From a virus, in the IMG/VR virus record IMGVR_UViG_3300019764_000003, positions 1 through 42,459 of that record: a stretch of DNA of 42,459 nucleotides; one strand, written 5' to 3'. The notes under the pieces were generated by a model. The model saw only the letters and a list, made by a program, of their open reading frames with translations, was not told the DNA's origin and searched no databases. Numbering within the stretch: position 1 is the first letter of the stretch; every line of letters starts with the position of its first letter. The position numbers were made by a program, and so were the translations under genes. Positions 7,310-15,071 of the stretch are shown in pieces.

Positions 7310-7501
7310 ATGGCTAACAAAAAGATGGAACAAATAAAAAAAATAGAAAAATCATTAGAAAAAGAAGGTATGTCTTTTGTACTTATTATTTTTGATGGGA
7401 TAGAACCTCGTAGTACAAGAATAAACATCTTTGGTGATTATACCACAGATGAGGTAGCGGAATCCGTAACACAAACAATATGTAATACTTTGCATTCATA
7501 A
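7310..7501 (+). CDS. Small hypothetical protein
   Basis: A 63-residue ORF; ATG 7310 follows AAGAAGGA. It has a Lys/Glu-rich N-terminal helix, then strands (SFVLIIFDG, TRINIFGDY) and a C-terminal helix, suggesting a small alpha/beta fold. Unknown function. Confidence 0.5.
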   Translation: MANKKMEQIKKIEKSLEKEGMSFVLIIFDGIEPRSTRINIFGDYTTDEVAESVTQTICNTLHS

Positions 7502-7547
7502 CTATTAACTTATAGAGATATCGGTATAATAATGAGGAAATAAAAAC

Positions 7548-7733
7548 ATGATCACCTTAGTTGACCTACAAAAACAAGAAAACATTTGGCGCATTGTCAA
7601 AGAACAAGTAGCCTTCCGTCGCACCATGTGGGATTTCAAGCATTGTGTCATGGGCCTGGTAAGCGGAGGTAAGAACATGACGGAATCACAATGGGCAGAA
7701 CTAAGAAAGGAGGTAGAGAAATATGCTCTTTAA
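7548..7733 (+). CDS. Small hypothetical protein
   Basis: A 61-residue, helix-rich ORF with ATGAGGAAA before the ATG. Its end overlaps the following membrane-protein ORF. No family recognised. Confidence 0.5.
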   Translation: MITLVDLQKQENIWRIVKEQVAFRRTMWDFKHCVMGLVSGGKNMTESQWAELRKEVEKYAL

Positions 7734-7872
7734 CATTCTTAGTATTTGTTGTTGTTTTGGGCTTTGTTATTTCTTAGCTAACTCCGTAGGTGTTACTGAA
7801 CCGCCTATTTTTATCTTCATAGATTATCTATTCGGTGTTATTACGGGTGCCGTTATTGCTCTAAAGGATTGA
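7723..7872 (+). CDS. Small membrane protein
   Basis: A 49-residue ORF with an AAAGGAGGT site. Two hydrophobic segments (about residues 2-18 with a Cys triplet, and 26-46) suggest a two-pass inner-membrane protein. It is coupled to its neighbours by overlap. A holin-like role is possible but the early location argues against it. Confidence 0.5.
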   Translation: MLFNILSICCCFGLCYFLANSVGVTEPPIFIFIDYLFGVITGAVIALKD

Positions 7873-7874
7873 AT

Positions 7875-8105
7875 ATGGACAAATTTAGTTTGAGAACTAT
7901 AACAAAAAGAGATAAGCATGGGTTTGTCATAGCATGTAAAAAAGGTCTTTGGTCTGTGTCTGGAACAGATTTATGTACCGTGATCCACGAAGCTATGCAC
8001 TACTATCTACAATATGCTTCTGCTGGAGAGTATGACGATCAATCCTTATTGAAAGGAAGAAAAGCATGTGGAAGAAAATACTTTAATAGGTACTATTGGA
8101 GATAA
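7875..8105 (+). CDS. Small hypothetical protein
   Basis: A 76-residue ORF started at ATG 7875 (a TTG lies six bases upstream). It has a central GLWSVSGTDL segment, then a HEAMHYYLQY helix and a C-terminus rich in Lys/Arg. It resembles small phage proteins in which EA-x-H-Y-(F/Y) is a structural helix. Function unknown. Confidence 0.5.
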   Translation: MDKFSLRTITKRDKHGFVIACKKGLWSVSGTDLCTVIHEAMHYYLQYASAGEYDDQSLLKGRKACGRKYFNRYYWR

Positions 8106-8106
8106 A

Positions 8107-8328
8107 ATGAAAATCAAAAAAGCGATAACAATTGACGGCACAGAAGTTACCTTACTGAAAACTTTTGATGGTATTTCAGTCTTTATTGCAGGAGATGGCG
8201 CAGGTGACACTGACAATAGATTTTTTTTTATAAGAGGCGAACAGGTTATACAGATTATGGACATTGAGTGCGGTATGGGACAAGGAACAGGCTATGTGGA
8301 AAGCATAGCGTTCATAGATGTCAAATAG
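8107..8328 (+). CDS. Small hypothetical protein
   Basis: Started at ATG 8107 because TTGGAG lies close upstream; a GTG at 8068 would add 13 residues within the previous gene. The 73-residue product is predicted beta-rich (AITIDGTEVTLLKTFDGISV). Its end overlaps the primase start by 11 bases. Confidence 0.5.
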   Translation: MKIKKAITIDGTEVTLLKTFDGISVFIAGDGAGDTDNRFFFIRGEQVIQIMDIECGMGQGTGYVESIAFIDVK

Positions 8329-9052
8329 CTGGACGGGCCCTTATTTATGCCCCAAGTGTGGGAAGGTAAAACAATACACTTGTAATTTGATCACAGGCAC
8401 GCTTTATTGCTGTCACAGTGGACAATGTGGGAGTAAGACAACCTTTACCCCTAATGGCGAAATAAGTGGCCCTAAACAGACTATTAAGGCCGTTAAACAA
8501 CATCTGAAAAAATCATCTTGTGTGGACATAACAACAGAAGAGGTTTTGTTGCCTTGGGATTTTGAACCTGGTATAAACGAAGAATGGAAAGATTGGATAC
8601 AACAGTATGCTTTGTCTGAAGATGAAATTGATGCTGCCGGTTTTGGTTGTGGTGGGGGTCGCCTTATTATGCCTATATTTGATGACCAGGGCAGACTTGT
8701 CTATTATCAGGGACGAGGTGTCGAACCCAAGTATCTTAACGTGCGCCAGAAAAGAAAACTAATCTATGGTTTTAAGCAGCCTGCTAATTACACTGGCACT
8801 GCAGTTGTTCTTGTTGAAGATATTGTCAGTATGATCAAGGTTGCCCGAACTAAAGCCTGCTATGCTCTACTGGGCAGCGTGGTGCATGACGCTCTAATAC
8901 CAATGCTCAGTAGTTGGCCGATTGTCGAAGTGTGGTTAGATTACGATAAAAAAGACTATAGTAAAACCATAGCACGGCGCATAAAAAGCTTGACCGGTAA
9001 TGATTGCTATAGTATAATAACAAAGCTTGACCCAAAGGATCATATAAAATGA
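8318..9052 (+). CDS. Primase-like protein (zinc ribbon plus TOPRIM-like)
   Basis: This 244-residue protein has an N-terminal zinc ribbon (Cys11, Cys14, then Cys31/Cys32 and Cys37; CPKC and CCHSGQC). The C-terminal half has a TOPRIM-like core: VVLVEDIVSMIK with the acidic residue after a strand, then VEVWLDYDKKD. It would make RNA primers or load with the helicase encoded just downstream. It is shorter than bacterial DnaG and lacks an obvious separate helicase-binding domain, so zinc and TOPRIM modules are compact, as in T7-like primases. The small membrane-protein gene between it and the helicase is unusual. Confidence 0.7.
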   Translation: MSNSWTGPYLCPKCGKVKQYTCNLITGTLYCCHSGQCGSKTTFTPNGEISGPKQTIKAVKQHLKKSSCVDITTEEVLLPWDFEPGINEEWKDWIQQYALSEDEIDAAGFGCGGGRLIMPIFDDQGRLVYYQGRGVEPKYLNVRQKRKLIYGFKQPANYTGTAVVLVEDIVSMIKVARTKACYALLGSVVHDALIPMLSSWPIVEVWLDYDKKDYSKTIARRIKSLTGNDCYSIITKLDPKDHIK

Positions 9053-9066
9053 GAAAGGAATAGAAC

Positions 9067-9441
9067 ATGGAAGCTACAGATTTTGTATTGTGGGTATTCG
9101 GGGGAGTTGGTGTTGCATACACTGTTATAATATGGGCTTATGTGTTGATAACAGGTGCTGTGTGGTATGTGACAGATGGAGAAACACATTTAGGTAAGTA
9201 TGTTGGTGCAGATGGGGCCATGGGGGGATTTCTTGGTGTCTGTGGCGTGGTGTTGCCTGTTGCCTACATGTTCTTTGTAGATGTTTTAAGGACTCTCACG
9301 AAGGCTGCTGGGTGGTTCCCTTTAGTGCTTATACTAATAGGTTTGTGCGTTTTTGTTGGGTTATATTTGATGCGCGGTATTGTGAGGCTAAAAAAAGATC
9401 TGACCAACCACAAAGCAGACAAGGAAGCTCATGGACATTAA
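9067..9441 (+). CDS. Membrane protein
   Basis: A 124-residue protein with three clear hydrophobic helices (about 8-30, 54-72 and 82-105), Gly/Val-rich, and a charged His/Lys-rich tail. It lies between primase and helicase and overlaps the helicase start by 11 bases. It could anchor replication at the membrane or be a superinfection-exclusion factor; neither is shown. Confidence 0.6.
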   Translation: MEATDFVLWVFGGVGVAYTVIIWAYVLITGAVWYVTDGETHLGKYVGADGAMGGFLGVCGVVLPVAYMFFVDVLRTLTKAAGWFPLVLILIGLCVFVGLYLMRGIVRLKKDLTNHKADKEAHGH

Positions 9442-10645
9442 AATCCTAAGCACATTTTTGAAGGACCGTGATGTTTGGGACAGATACACAGGCACAATGG
9501 GCAGCTTGGCAAAGGAGGAACCAGAATACAAGGTGTGTTTTGACGCTGTTGACCGATACTATGAAACCTACCCAGACCATAGCTACATATCAACAGACGA
9601 ATTCAACACCTATTTGCACCATGAGTTTTTAAAGGATGATGATCAACCAATATATAAAACAATAGTTGATCGTCTTGATGCAGTAGACACCAGCAGTAGT
9701 TTGATCGAGAACATTATTAAAGATCGTATTGGTGTGGACATTGCCAACAGTCTGAGCCAGGATCTACTACCAGTTCTTGATGGTCAGAAAAAGTTTGAAG
9801 TTGATCGAGTTAAAACCTTAGTTGAAAGATATGAAACAAAAGTTAACAGGGAAGTTGAAGAAGTTGGCTATGTTCCATCAGCCGAGGAGTTGTTGCACGT
9901 TGCCGTGAGGCGAGATGGTTGGACGTGGCCGGTTGAATTTCTGAACAAAAACCTTGGAGCTTTAAATGGTGGTAGATTGGGCCATGTGTTTGCATATGTA
10001 TCAACAGGTAAAACTTCTTTCGGCGCAAACTGTGTGGCCCATTGGTTAAGGGAGGGGGCCAAGGTACATTACTACAACAACGAGGAAAAAGGTAGTAAAG
10101 TTTTTCTTAGAGTGCTGCTGTCTTATTTTGGTATTACAAACGCACAATATGCTGAAAATATTTACAAATACTATGACCAATTCATGGAGGAGGTTGGGGA
10201 AAACTTTGATTTAATCGACGACGCTTTACTAACTGTAAGTAAAATTGAGAAGTTGGTGCAGGATAAAAAACCAAATATTATTCTCATTGACATTGCGGAT
10301 AAGGTGGCTTTTAGAGGAGGGCACACAATGACAGAGGTGCTACGCATACAGAATTTATATGTTAAGTACCGCAACTTAGCCAAGACCTATCCAATTGACA
10401 TTATTACTTTAGGTCAAGGCGACGGCAACACAGCCAGCAGGAAGATTTTAAAAAAAGAACACATGAACTATAGCAAGGTAGGTAAACCAGGGGAGCTTGA
10501 CTTTGCATTAGGTATTGGTAAAGTTGAGCAGGACACAGATGATTTTATGCGCTGGTTGTCTGTGTGTAAGAACAAAGACGGAGAAGAGGGTTGGTCAACA
10601 GCAATTCTTGATCCACAACGAGCAATATATAAGGATGGTTACTAA
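9431..10645 (+). CDS. Replicative DNA helicase, DnaB-like
   Basis: This 404-residue protein has a helical N-terminal domain (about 1-145) and a RecA-type ATPase domain. The P-loop is AYVSTGKTSFG (about 188-198, Lys194) and Walker B is IILIDIAD (about 283-290, Asp287). LGQGDGN near the C-terminus matches the sensor region of DnaB-family hexameric helicases. It unwinds DNA ahead of the phage polymerase and works with the primase-like protein upstream. Its TAA overlaps the next gene's ATG. Confidence 0.85.
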   Translation: MDIKILSTFLKDRDVWDRYTGTMGSLAKEEPEYKVCFDAVDRYYETYPDHSYISTDEFNTYLHHEFLKDDDQPIYKTIVDRLDAVDTSSSLIENIIKDRIGVDIANSLSQDLLPVLDGQKKFEVDRVKTLVERYETKVNREVEEVGYVPSAEELLHVAVRRDGWTWPVEFLNKNLGALNGGRLGHVFAYVSTGKTSFGANCVAHWLREGAKVHYYNNEEKGSKVFLRVLLSYFGITNAQYAENIYKYYDQFMEEVGENFDLIDDALLTVSKIEKLVQDKKPNIILIDIADKVAFRGGHTMTEVLRIQNLYVKYRNLAKTYPIDIITLGQGDGNTASRKILKKEHMNYSKVGKPGELDFALGIGKVEQDTDDFMRWLSVCKNKDGEEGWSTAILDPQRAIYKDGY

Positions 10646-11463
10646 TGGTAGACAAATTTGAAGTTGGGGAATACTATAGGTTTACAGGGACAACCAGACC
10701 AGTGGAATTTAGCAGTGACGGTGAGATGGATTTCTGGTTGGATGGTAAGCCGAGAAAATGCGTGAGTGTTACAGACGATTTTTATGCTTATTTCACTGAC
10801 CAGCCAACAAGAAAAGATTGGTTTTATAACGGCTCTCTTCCTTATTTTGAGGAGGTTGATGCTGGAGAAAGATTTTTTGAGGTTGTGTCTTGTGGTAGAG
10901 AGTGGAAAGTTATAAATTACGTAGGCCACAAAGTAACAGAACATGCACTTAGAGAAAATAATTGGAGTGCCCTCAAAAATTGGGATGGTACCTTAGAGCA
11001 TCTTAATGAACTGCGGAGTGAAGAACAACAAGGCGATTATTACGTACAATACAAGGAGATACCTATGGAAGCACCAAAAACCATAACACTAAGCACTTTA
11101 CTTGATGCAAATGCATGTGATGGGGAACTTACTGCACTTATTGATGAGCAAGACACAACACGTTTTGAGATTACCCATTGGGGACAAAGTGAAGTTGTTG
11201 ACAGAAACAAAGAATGGGTAGTTAGTAAAGGTTTTACTCTTGAGGATGAAAAAGGTAAACTATATCAAGGGCATGTTGTTAAGCGTAATGGTAGTTATTA
11301 CATTTTCACACAAGTTGCCCCAGGGGAATATAAGCTCATCGATTTATATGGTAATAGATTGACCGATAAAACTTACCCCAGAGGTGCTACCATAGACGGA
11401 TTTGAAAAGGTTGCTGCCAATATTGAAGAATTTTTCTCAAAGGATCACAGAGGGGAACGTTAA
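10645..11463 (+). CDS. Hypothetical protein in replication cluster
   Basis: A 272-residue, acidic, predicted mostly beta protein with two similar-looking halves of strands rich in Trp/Tyr. It is coupled to both neighbours: its ATG overlaps the helicase stop, and its stop overlaps thyX. No motif recognised. The position suggests a replication or nucleotide-metabolism accessory role. Confidence 0.5.
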   Translation: MVDKFEVGEYYRFTGTTRPVEFSSDGEMDFWLDGKPRKCVSVTDDFYAYFTDQPTRKDWFYNGSLPYFEEVDAGERFFEVVSCGREWKVINYVGHKVTEHALRENNWSALKNWDGTLEHLNELRSEEQQGDYYVQYKEIPMEAPKTITLSTLLDANACDGELTALIDEQDTTRFEITHWGQSEVVDRNKEWVVSKGFTLEDEKGKLYQGHVVKRNGSYYIFTQVAPGEYKLIDLYGNRLTDKTYPRGATIDGFEKVAANIEEFFSKDHRGER

Positions 11464-12071
11464 TGCAAATAATCGAGCCAAGCTTTACTATTTTAGAATC
11501 AACCCCAAACATGGAATTGTTAATTGAAAAAGCAGGGCGCACTTGTTACAAATCAGAAGAAGCATTGGGCACAAATGAAAACTTTATACAAAGGCTTATT
11601 AAAAGGGGCCACGGTAGTGTGCTTGAGCATGGTAGTATTACTGTGTCCCTCACTGTTGATCGTGGGATTAGCCATGAGCTTGTGCGCCATAGGATTGCAT
11701 CGTTTAGTCAAGAAAGCACAAGATATGTAAACTATGGTGGCCGGGAACCAAGATTTATTTGTCCTGTTGGTATTTGTTCAGATGAACCAAAGCAGTGGAG
11801 ATCTTATGTTGCTTGGAGAGGGGTAATGGAATCCTCTTTTGAAGTGTATGAACGTCTATTGGGGCATGGTGTTAAACCAGAAGATGCAAGGTCAGTGCTA
11901 CCCAACGCATTAGCAACAGACATTGTAGTCACAACTAATGTAAGAGAATGGCGGCACATATTTGATTTAAGATGTAGTAAAGCAGCCCATCCAGATATGC
12001 GCCATATTATGTGCCAAGTGAGGGATGTGTTTGCTGTTAATTGGCCCAAACTATTCGGGGATTTAGTATAA
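11463..12071 (+). CDS. thyX: Flavin-dependent thymidylate synthase
   Basis: A 202-residue protein with the ThyX signature RHRIASFSQESTR (residues 75-87; R-H-R-x7-S class). It converts dUMP to dTMP using methylene-tetrahydrofolate and FADH2 as a homotetramer. Length matches the family. Together with dUTPase and NrdD it supplies dTTP for phage replication, with dUTPase making dUMP. The start overlaps the previous stop. Confidence 0.95.
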   Translation: MQIIEPSFTILESTPNMELLIEKAGRTCYKSEEALGTNENFIQRLIKRGHGSVLEHGSITVSLTVDRGISHELVRHRIASFSQESTRYVNYGGREPRFICPVGICSDEPKQWRSYVAWRGVMESSFEVYERLLGHGVKPEDARSVLPNALATDIVVTTNVREWRHIFDLRCSKAAHPDMRHIMCQVRDVFAVNWPKLFGDLV

Positions 12072-12115
12072 TATTTAAATTTAGCGGCACGGCTTTACAA
12101 CAATGAAAGGACACT

Positions 12116-13264
12116 ATGCAAAAGGTAGCGGCGTTTGACTTCGAAACAACTAAGTTTCCTGATGCTGTTCCGTGGCAAACCAGAGCACGGCCAGTAACAC
12201 TACACATATTTGACGGCTCCAAACCAATAACATACACAGACTTTAACAACATAGACTTGTCAGAATATGATGTGCTTATTGCTGCTAATGCTAAGTTCGA
12301 TATGCACTGGCTCCAAGCATTGTCTATATCCTATAAGGAAGAAGCAATCTATTGTACCCAGGTGGCAGAATATATTATCAGAGGTAGCGACAACATGATA
12401 AACTATGACCTTGCTACGTGTTGTAAACGCTACAAAATTACTGATAAAATAGACAGAGTAAAACCCTATTGGGACAGTGGTATTGACACACCTGACATAC
12501 CAAAGAAAATACTAATACCTTACGGGGAACAGGACGCAGTGAACGCATATTTATTATGGCAAGCACAACAACCAATCATAAATAAGTATGGTCTTGAGAA
12601 AAGTATTAAGTTGGAAATGAGAACCATATCTTGTTTGTGTGACATTGAATCTAATGGTATGTTGGTGGATGTTCAGTTGTTTAAGGATCGCTCCGCTGCA
12701 AATAAAAAGCGCATACAAACAATAGAGCTTGACCTTAATGATGCTGTGGGTTATAATGTCTTGTGGTCCAGCAGTGATCAAGTGTCGGCCGCTTTGTTTG
12801 GAGGGACGATTAATGAAAAGTATGTAGAAACTTATTGGAAGGAACTCAAGTCTGGAAAAAAGAAGGCCACACGAAATGCTATTAGGGAAATAAAACTTGA
12901 TGGTATTTTTAAACCAGAACCAGAATGGGAAACAAAGAAGCCTGGTGTGTACCAAACTAATAAAGATATCCTTGTCCAAATTAAAGCCAAAGGTAAGAAA
13001 CAAAAGGCAGTGCTACAACTACTATTAGAATATAGTAAACTTAGCCAGGAAAATAAAACCTACTATGGCAACTGGGAACATGATGTTTGTTTAAAAGGTT
13101 GGCCCAGTTTTATTAGAGACGACGGACTTATCCACGGAAATATGAACCAAACAATAGCAACAACAGGTCGATTAACCAGCAGTCAACCGAATCAACAGAA
13201 CCTGCCAAGAGAAAAAGGAGGAGTGAAGAATGGAATCATCAGTCGTTATAGTGTATGCAATTGA
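12116..13264 (+). CDS. DNA polymerase family A, N-terminal part (3'-5' exonuclease and thumb)
   Basis: The 382-residue product starts with a DEDDy proofreading exonuclease: AFDFETT (Asp8, Glu10), KFDMHWL (Asp62) and YGEQD (Tyr136, Asp140). It runs through the thumb and ends in the conserved TGRLTSSQPNQQNLPRE segment, then GIISRYS. In a normal PolA this is followed within about eight residues by motif A, but here the frame stops at 13262. The palm resumes at 13673 after three small ORFs. The end of this part also contains the ribosome site and start of the first of those ORFs. Confidence 0.9.
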   Translation: MQKVAAFDFETTKFPDAVPWQTRARPVTLHIFDGSKPITYTDFNNIDLSEYDVLIAANAKFDMHWLQALSISYKEEAIYCTQVAEYIIRGSDNMINYDLATCCKRYKITDKIDRVKPYWDSGIDTPDIPKKILIPYGEQDAVNAYLLWQAQQPIINKYGLEKSIKLEMRTISCLCDIESNGMLVDVQLFKDRSAANKKRIQTIELDLNDAVGYNVLWSSSDQVSAALFGGTINEKYVETYWKELKSGKKKATRNAIREIKLDGIFKPEPEWETKKPGVYQTNKDILVQIKAKGKKQKAVLQLLLEYSKLSQENKTYYGNWEHDVCLKGWPSFIRDDGLIHGNMNQTIATTGRLTSSQPNQQNLPREKGGVKNGIISRYSVCN

Positions 13265-13397
13265 TCCTTGGGACGAACGCACAGTACTAAAGGTGTTTGA
13301 CACAGAAGAAAAAGCAATGGGCTACATAGCGTCACTACAAGAGGCAGAATCGGACGGACATTTTATTTACACATATGAGGAAAGGGCTGTTGAATAG
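13230..13397 (+). CDS. Small ORF 1 inserted in the polymerase gene
   Basis: A 55-residue ORF in another frame, with AAAGGAGGAG before its ATG inside the polymerase coding sequence. It contains VIVYAIDPWDERTVLKVFDT and ends in acidic residues. Codon pattern and overlap with the next ORF support translation. Function unknown; it resembles small phage accessory proteins rather than a homing enzyme. Confidence 0.6.
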   Translation: MESSVVIVYAIDPWDERTVLKVFDTEEKAMGYIASLQEAESDGHFIYTYEERAVE

Positions 13398-13483
13398 TGA
13401 AAATAACAGATAAAGATATCTGTCGGTGGGTTTGTGGTGTCATTAAAGCAGTAAACATACATGAATGGGAAGAGGAAGAATGA
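13397..13483 (+). CDS. Small ORF 2 inserted in the polymerase gene
   Basis: A 28-residue ORF from a GTG that overlaps the previous TAG by one base and ends in an ATGA overlap with the next ORF. It has an acidic tail (EWEEEE). Its size makes it uncertain, but the tight coupling on both sides supports it. Confidence 0.4.
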   Translation: MKITDKDICRWVCGVIKAVNIHEWEEEE

Positions 13484-13668
13484 CGACTGATCTTGTTGGG
13501 AAAGCATTTATGTGCGGTCCTCACGAGTATCCAGTGAAGTGGCAGGTGATTAGTGCAACAGACACCCATGTTACAATAACCAGAGTTGAAAAAATTAATC
13601 ACACAATGACTGTCGACACGAATGTTTTTTTAGAAGAGGTGCACCGTTACCAGTCAGAAAGGAGGTGA
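13480..13668 (+). CDS. Small ORF 3 inserted in the polymerase gene
   Basis: A 62-residue ORF from ATG 13480 (AGAGGAAG upstream; ATG 13465 also possible). Predicted beta-rich: PVKWQVISATDTHVTITRVE then MTVDTNVFLEEV, like a small barrel. It ends five bases before the start of the polymerase C-terminal part, and its last codons contain that part's AAAGGAGGT ribosome site. Confidence 0.55.
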   Translation: MTTDLVGKAFMCGPHEYPVKWQVISATDTHVTITRVEKINHTMTVDTNVFLEEVHRYQSERR

Positions 13669-13672
13669 GTCA

Positions 13673-14449
13673 GTGCCTATTATAGATGCTGACCTTTAGC
13701 TTAGCCAAATTGAATGGCGGGTGGCAGCTTATTTATCCCAAGACCAAACTATGATCCATGAAATTAACAACGGCATTGACCAACATGCAGCAGCTTGCGT
13801 TGATCTTATGGAAAGGGAACTAACAAAAGAAAATAGAAACGATGCAAAGATATTTAACTTCCGCATGATCTTTGATGGTAGCGCCTATGGGTTTTATGCC
13901 GATACAAAAATGCCCAACTTTTCTAAAAAGAAATGGGAGCTTATTGTTGATAGGTTCAAAGAAAAATACAAAGCCTTGTTCACCTATCACCAAAAGAATT
14001 TAATGGCAGTAAGAAGCAATGGAGGGTGGTTACGGGCAGAATCTGGACGCTACTATAGATTGCACAAACAATATAGAAAGGGTCATGGACAAGATTACAG
14101 CCCGTCTCAAGTGGCAAACAAGCTTATCCAGGCAATGGCTGCTGAGATTATGAAGTTAGCTATTATCCACATACGAAAAAGATTAGCCCATTTACCAGAA
14201 GTGTTGTTAATTAACCAGGTGCATGACAGTATTATTATTGATTGTCCTGAAAAACATGTTGACACAACCGCTAAAATTTGCTATAATACTTTTATAGAAC
14301 TGCCGCAGCTAATAGAAAAACATTTAACTGGAAAGCCTTTTAATGTTTTACTTGAAGGTGAGGTAGATGTTGGACCTACATGGGGAGAAGTAAAGCCGTA
14401 CATAGGGAGTAAAAAAGGCGAACCAATTTATATAAAGGAGAGTAATTAA
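13673..14449 (+). CDS. DNA polymerase family A, C-terminal part (palm/fingers) with in-frame TAG in motif A
   Basis: A GTG at 13673 has a near-perfect AAAGGAGGT six bases upstream and reads VPIIDADL, then TAG (13697-13699), then LSQIEWRVAAYLSQD. Motif A should read D-L-S-Q-I-E; the bases are GAC CTT TAG CTT AGC, so removing six bases restores it exactly. Downstream are a motif B-like segment (RNDAKIFNFRMIFDGSAYG) and motif C QVHDSIIID (Ser where Glu is usual, as in several phage enzymes). A start after the TAG (GTG 13721) would lack the catalytic Asp. TAG is a normal stop elsewhere in this genome. Confidence 0.8.
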
Positions 14450-15051
14450 TGAAAGCAAAAGTTGTTGAGTTAGATTTCAAAGCAGTAGGACAGGGAGCAA
14501 AAGGACCATATACATTCACACAATTGGTTGTTCAAGCTCCACCTTGGAAAGGCACACCAAAAGCACCAAGAACAGTCAAGCTATTTCCTTGGGATGACAA
14601 AGCGGCAATTGTTATTAAACAGTTGGAGGATTTAAAAATTGCTGTTGGTGATGATATTGAGTACCAATGTGATGATTCTAAGTGGAAAAATATTGTCTCT
14701 GTTTCAAAAGTAAACGGGCCTCCGTCACCAGATTATGGCCAGACTCCACAACCACAGCAGAAACAAACACAAGGCAACACTTATAACAAAGACGATGATG
14801 AAGTTGGTAAACGTATTGCCAGGTCAACAGCATTAAAAGCGGGCATTGATTTAGTTGGTGCCAAGATGACCAGTGGAAAAGGTGATGGCATTACAGCTAA
14901 GGTTAAACCAGAAGTGTTGGAAGACATGGTACTTGCTTATAGCGATGCTTTCTTCAACTACTTATGGGACGGCCCTAAGAACTTAGAGGTTGACCTAACA
15001 GGTGTGGGAAATGTTGATGACTTACCAATAGACGAAGATGTTCCGTTCTAA
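14449..15051 (+). CDS. Single-stranded DNA-binding protein (SSB-like)
   Basis: A 200-residue protein whose N-terminal about 90 residues look like an OB-type beta barrel. A Pro/Gln/Lys-rich linker (about 95-120) and a second small domain follow. It ends in an acidic tail (DDLPIDEDVPF), the hallmark of bacterial and phage SSBs that recruit replication partners. It starts at the polymerase stop (overlap by one base) with AAAGGAGAG upstream, as expected for a replisome component. Confidence 0.7.
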   Translation: MKAKVVELDFKAVGQGAKGPYTFTQLVVQAPPWKGTPKAPRTVKLFPWDDKAAIVIKQLEDLKIAVGDDIEYQCDDSKWKNIVSVSKVNGPPSPDYGQTPQPQQKQTQGNTYNKDDDEVGKRIARSTALKAGIDLVGAKMTSGKGDGITAKVKPEVLEDMVLAYSDAFFNYLWDGPKNLEVDLTGVGNVDDLPIDEDVPF

Positions 15052-15071
15052 TAATAGTACATAAGGAGAGT

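Noticed and set aside
7875-8105. HEAMH as a zinc metalloprotease motif.
   Set aside because: The protein is only 76 residues with no third ligand, and the surrounding pattern fits a small phage family in which this helix is structural.
13697-13699. TAG recoded to an amino acid throughout the phage.
   Set aside because: TAG ends other genes here, such as the papain-like hydrolase and dUTPase, and reading it as a residue would break the motif A spacing.
13249-13700. Self-splicing intron joining the two polymerase parts.
   Set aside because: No P1 guide pairing was found near the end of the first part, the insert is filled with coupled ORFs having ribosome sites, and no junction removes the TAG while keeping the needed Asp in frame.
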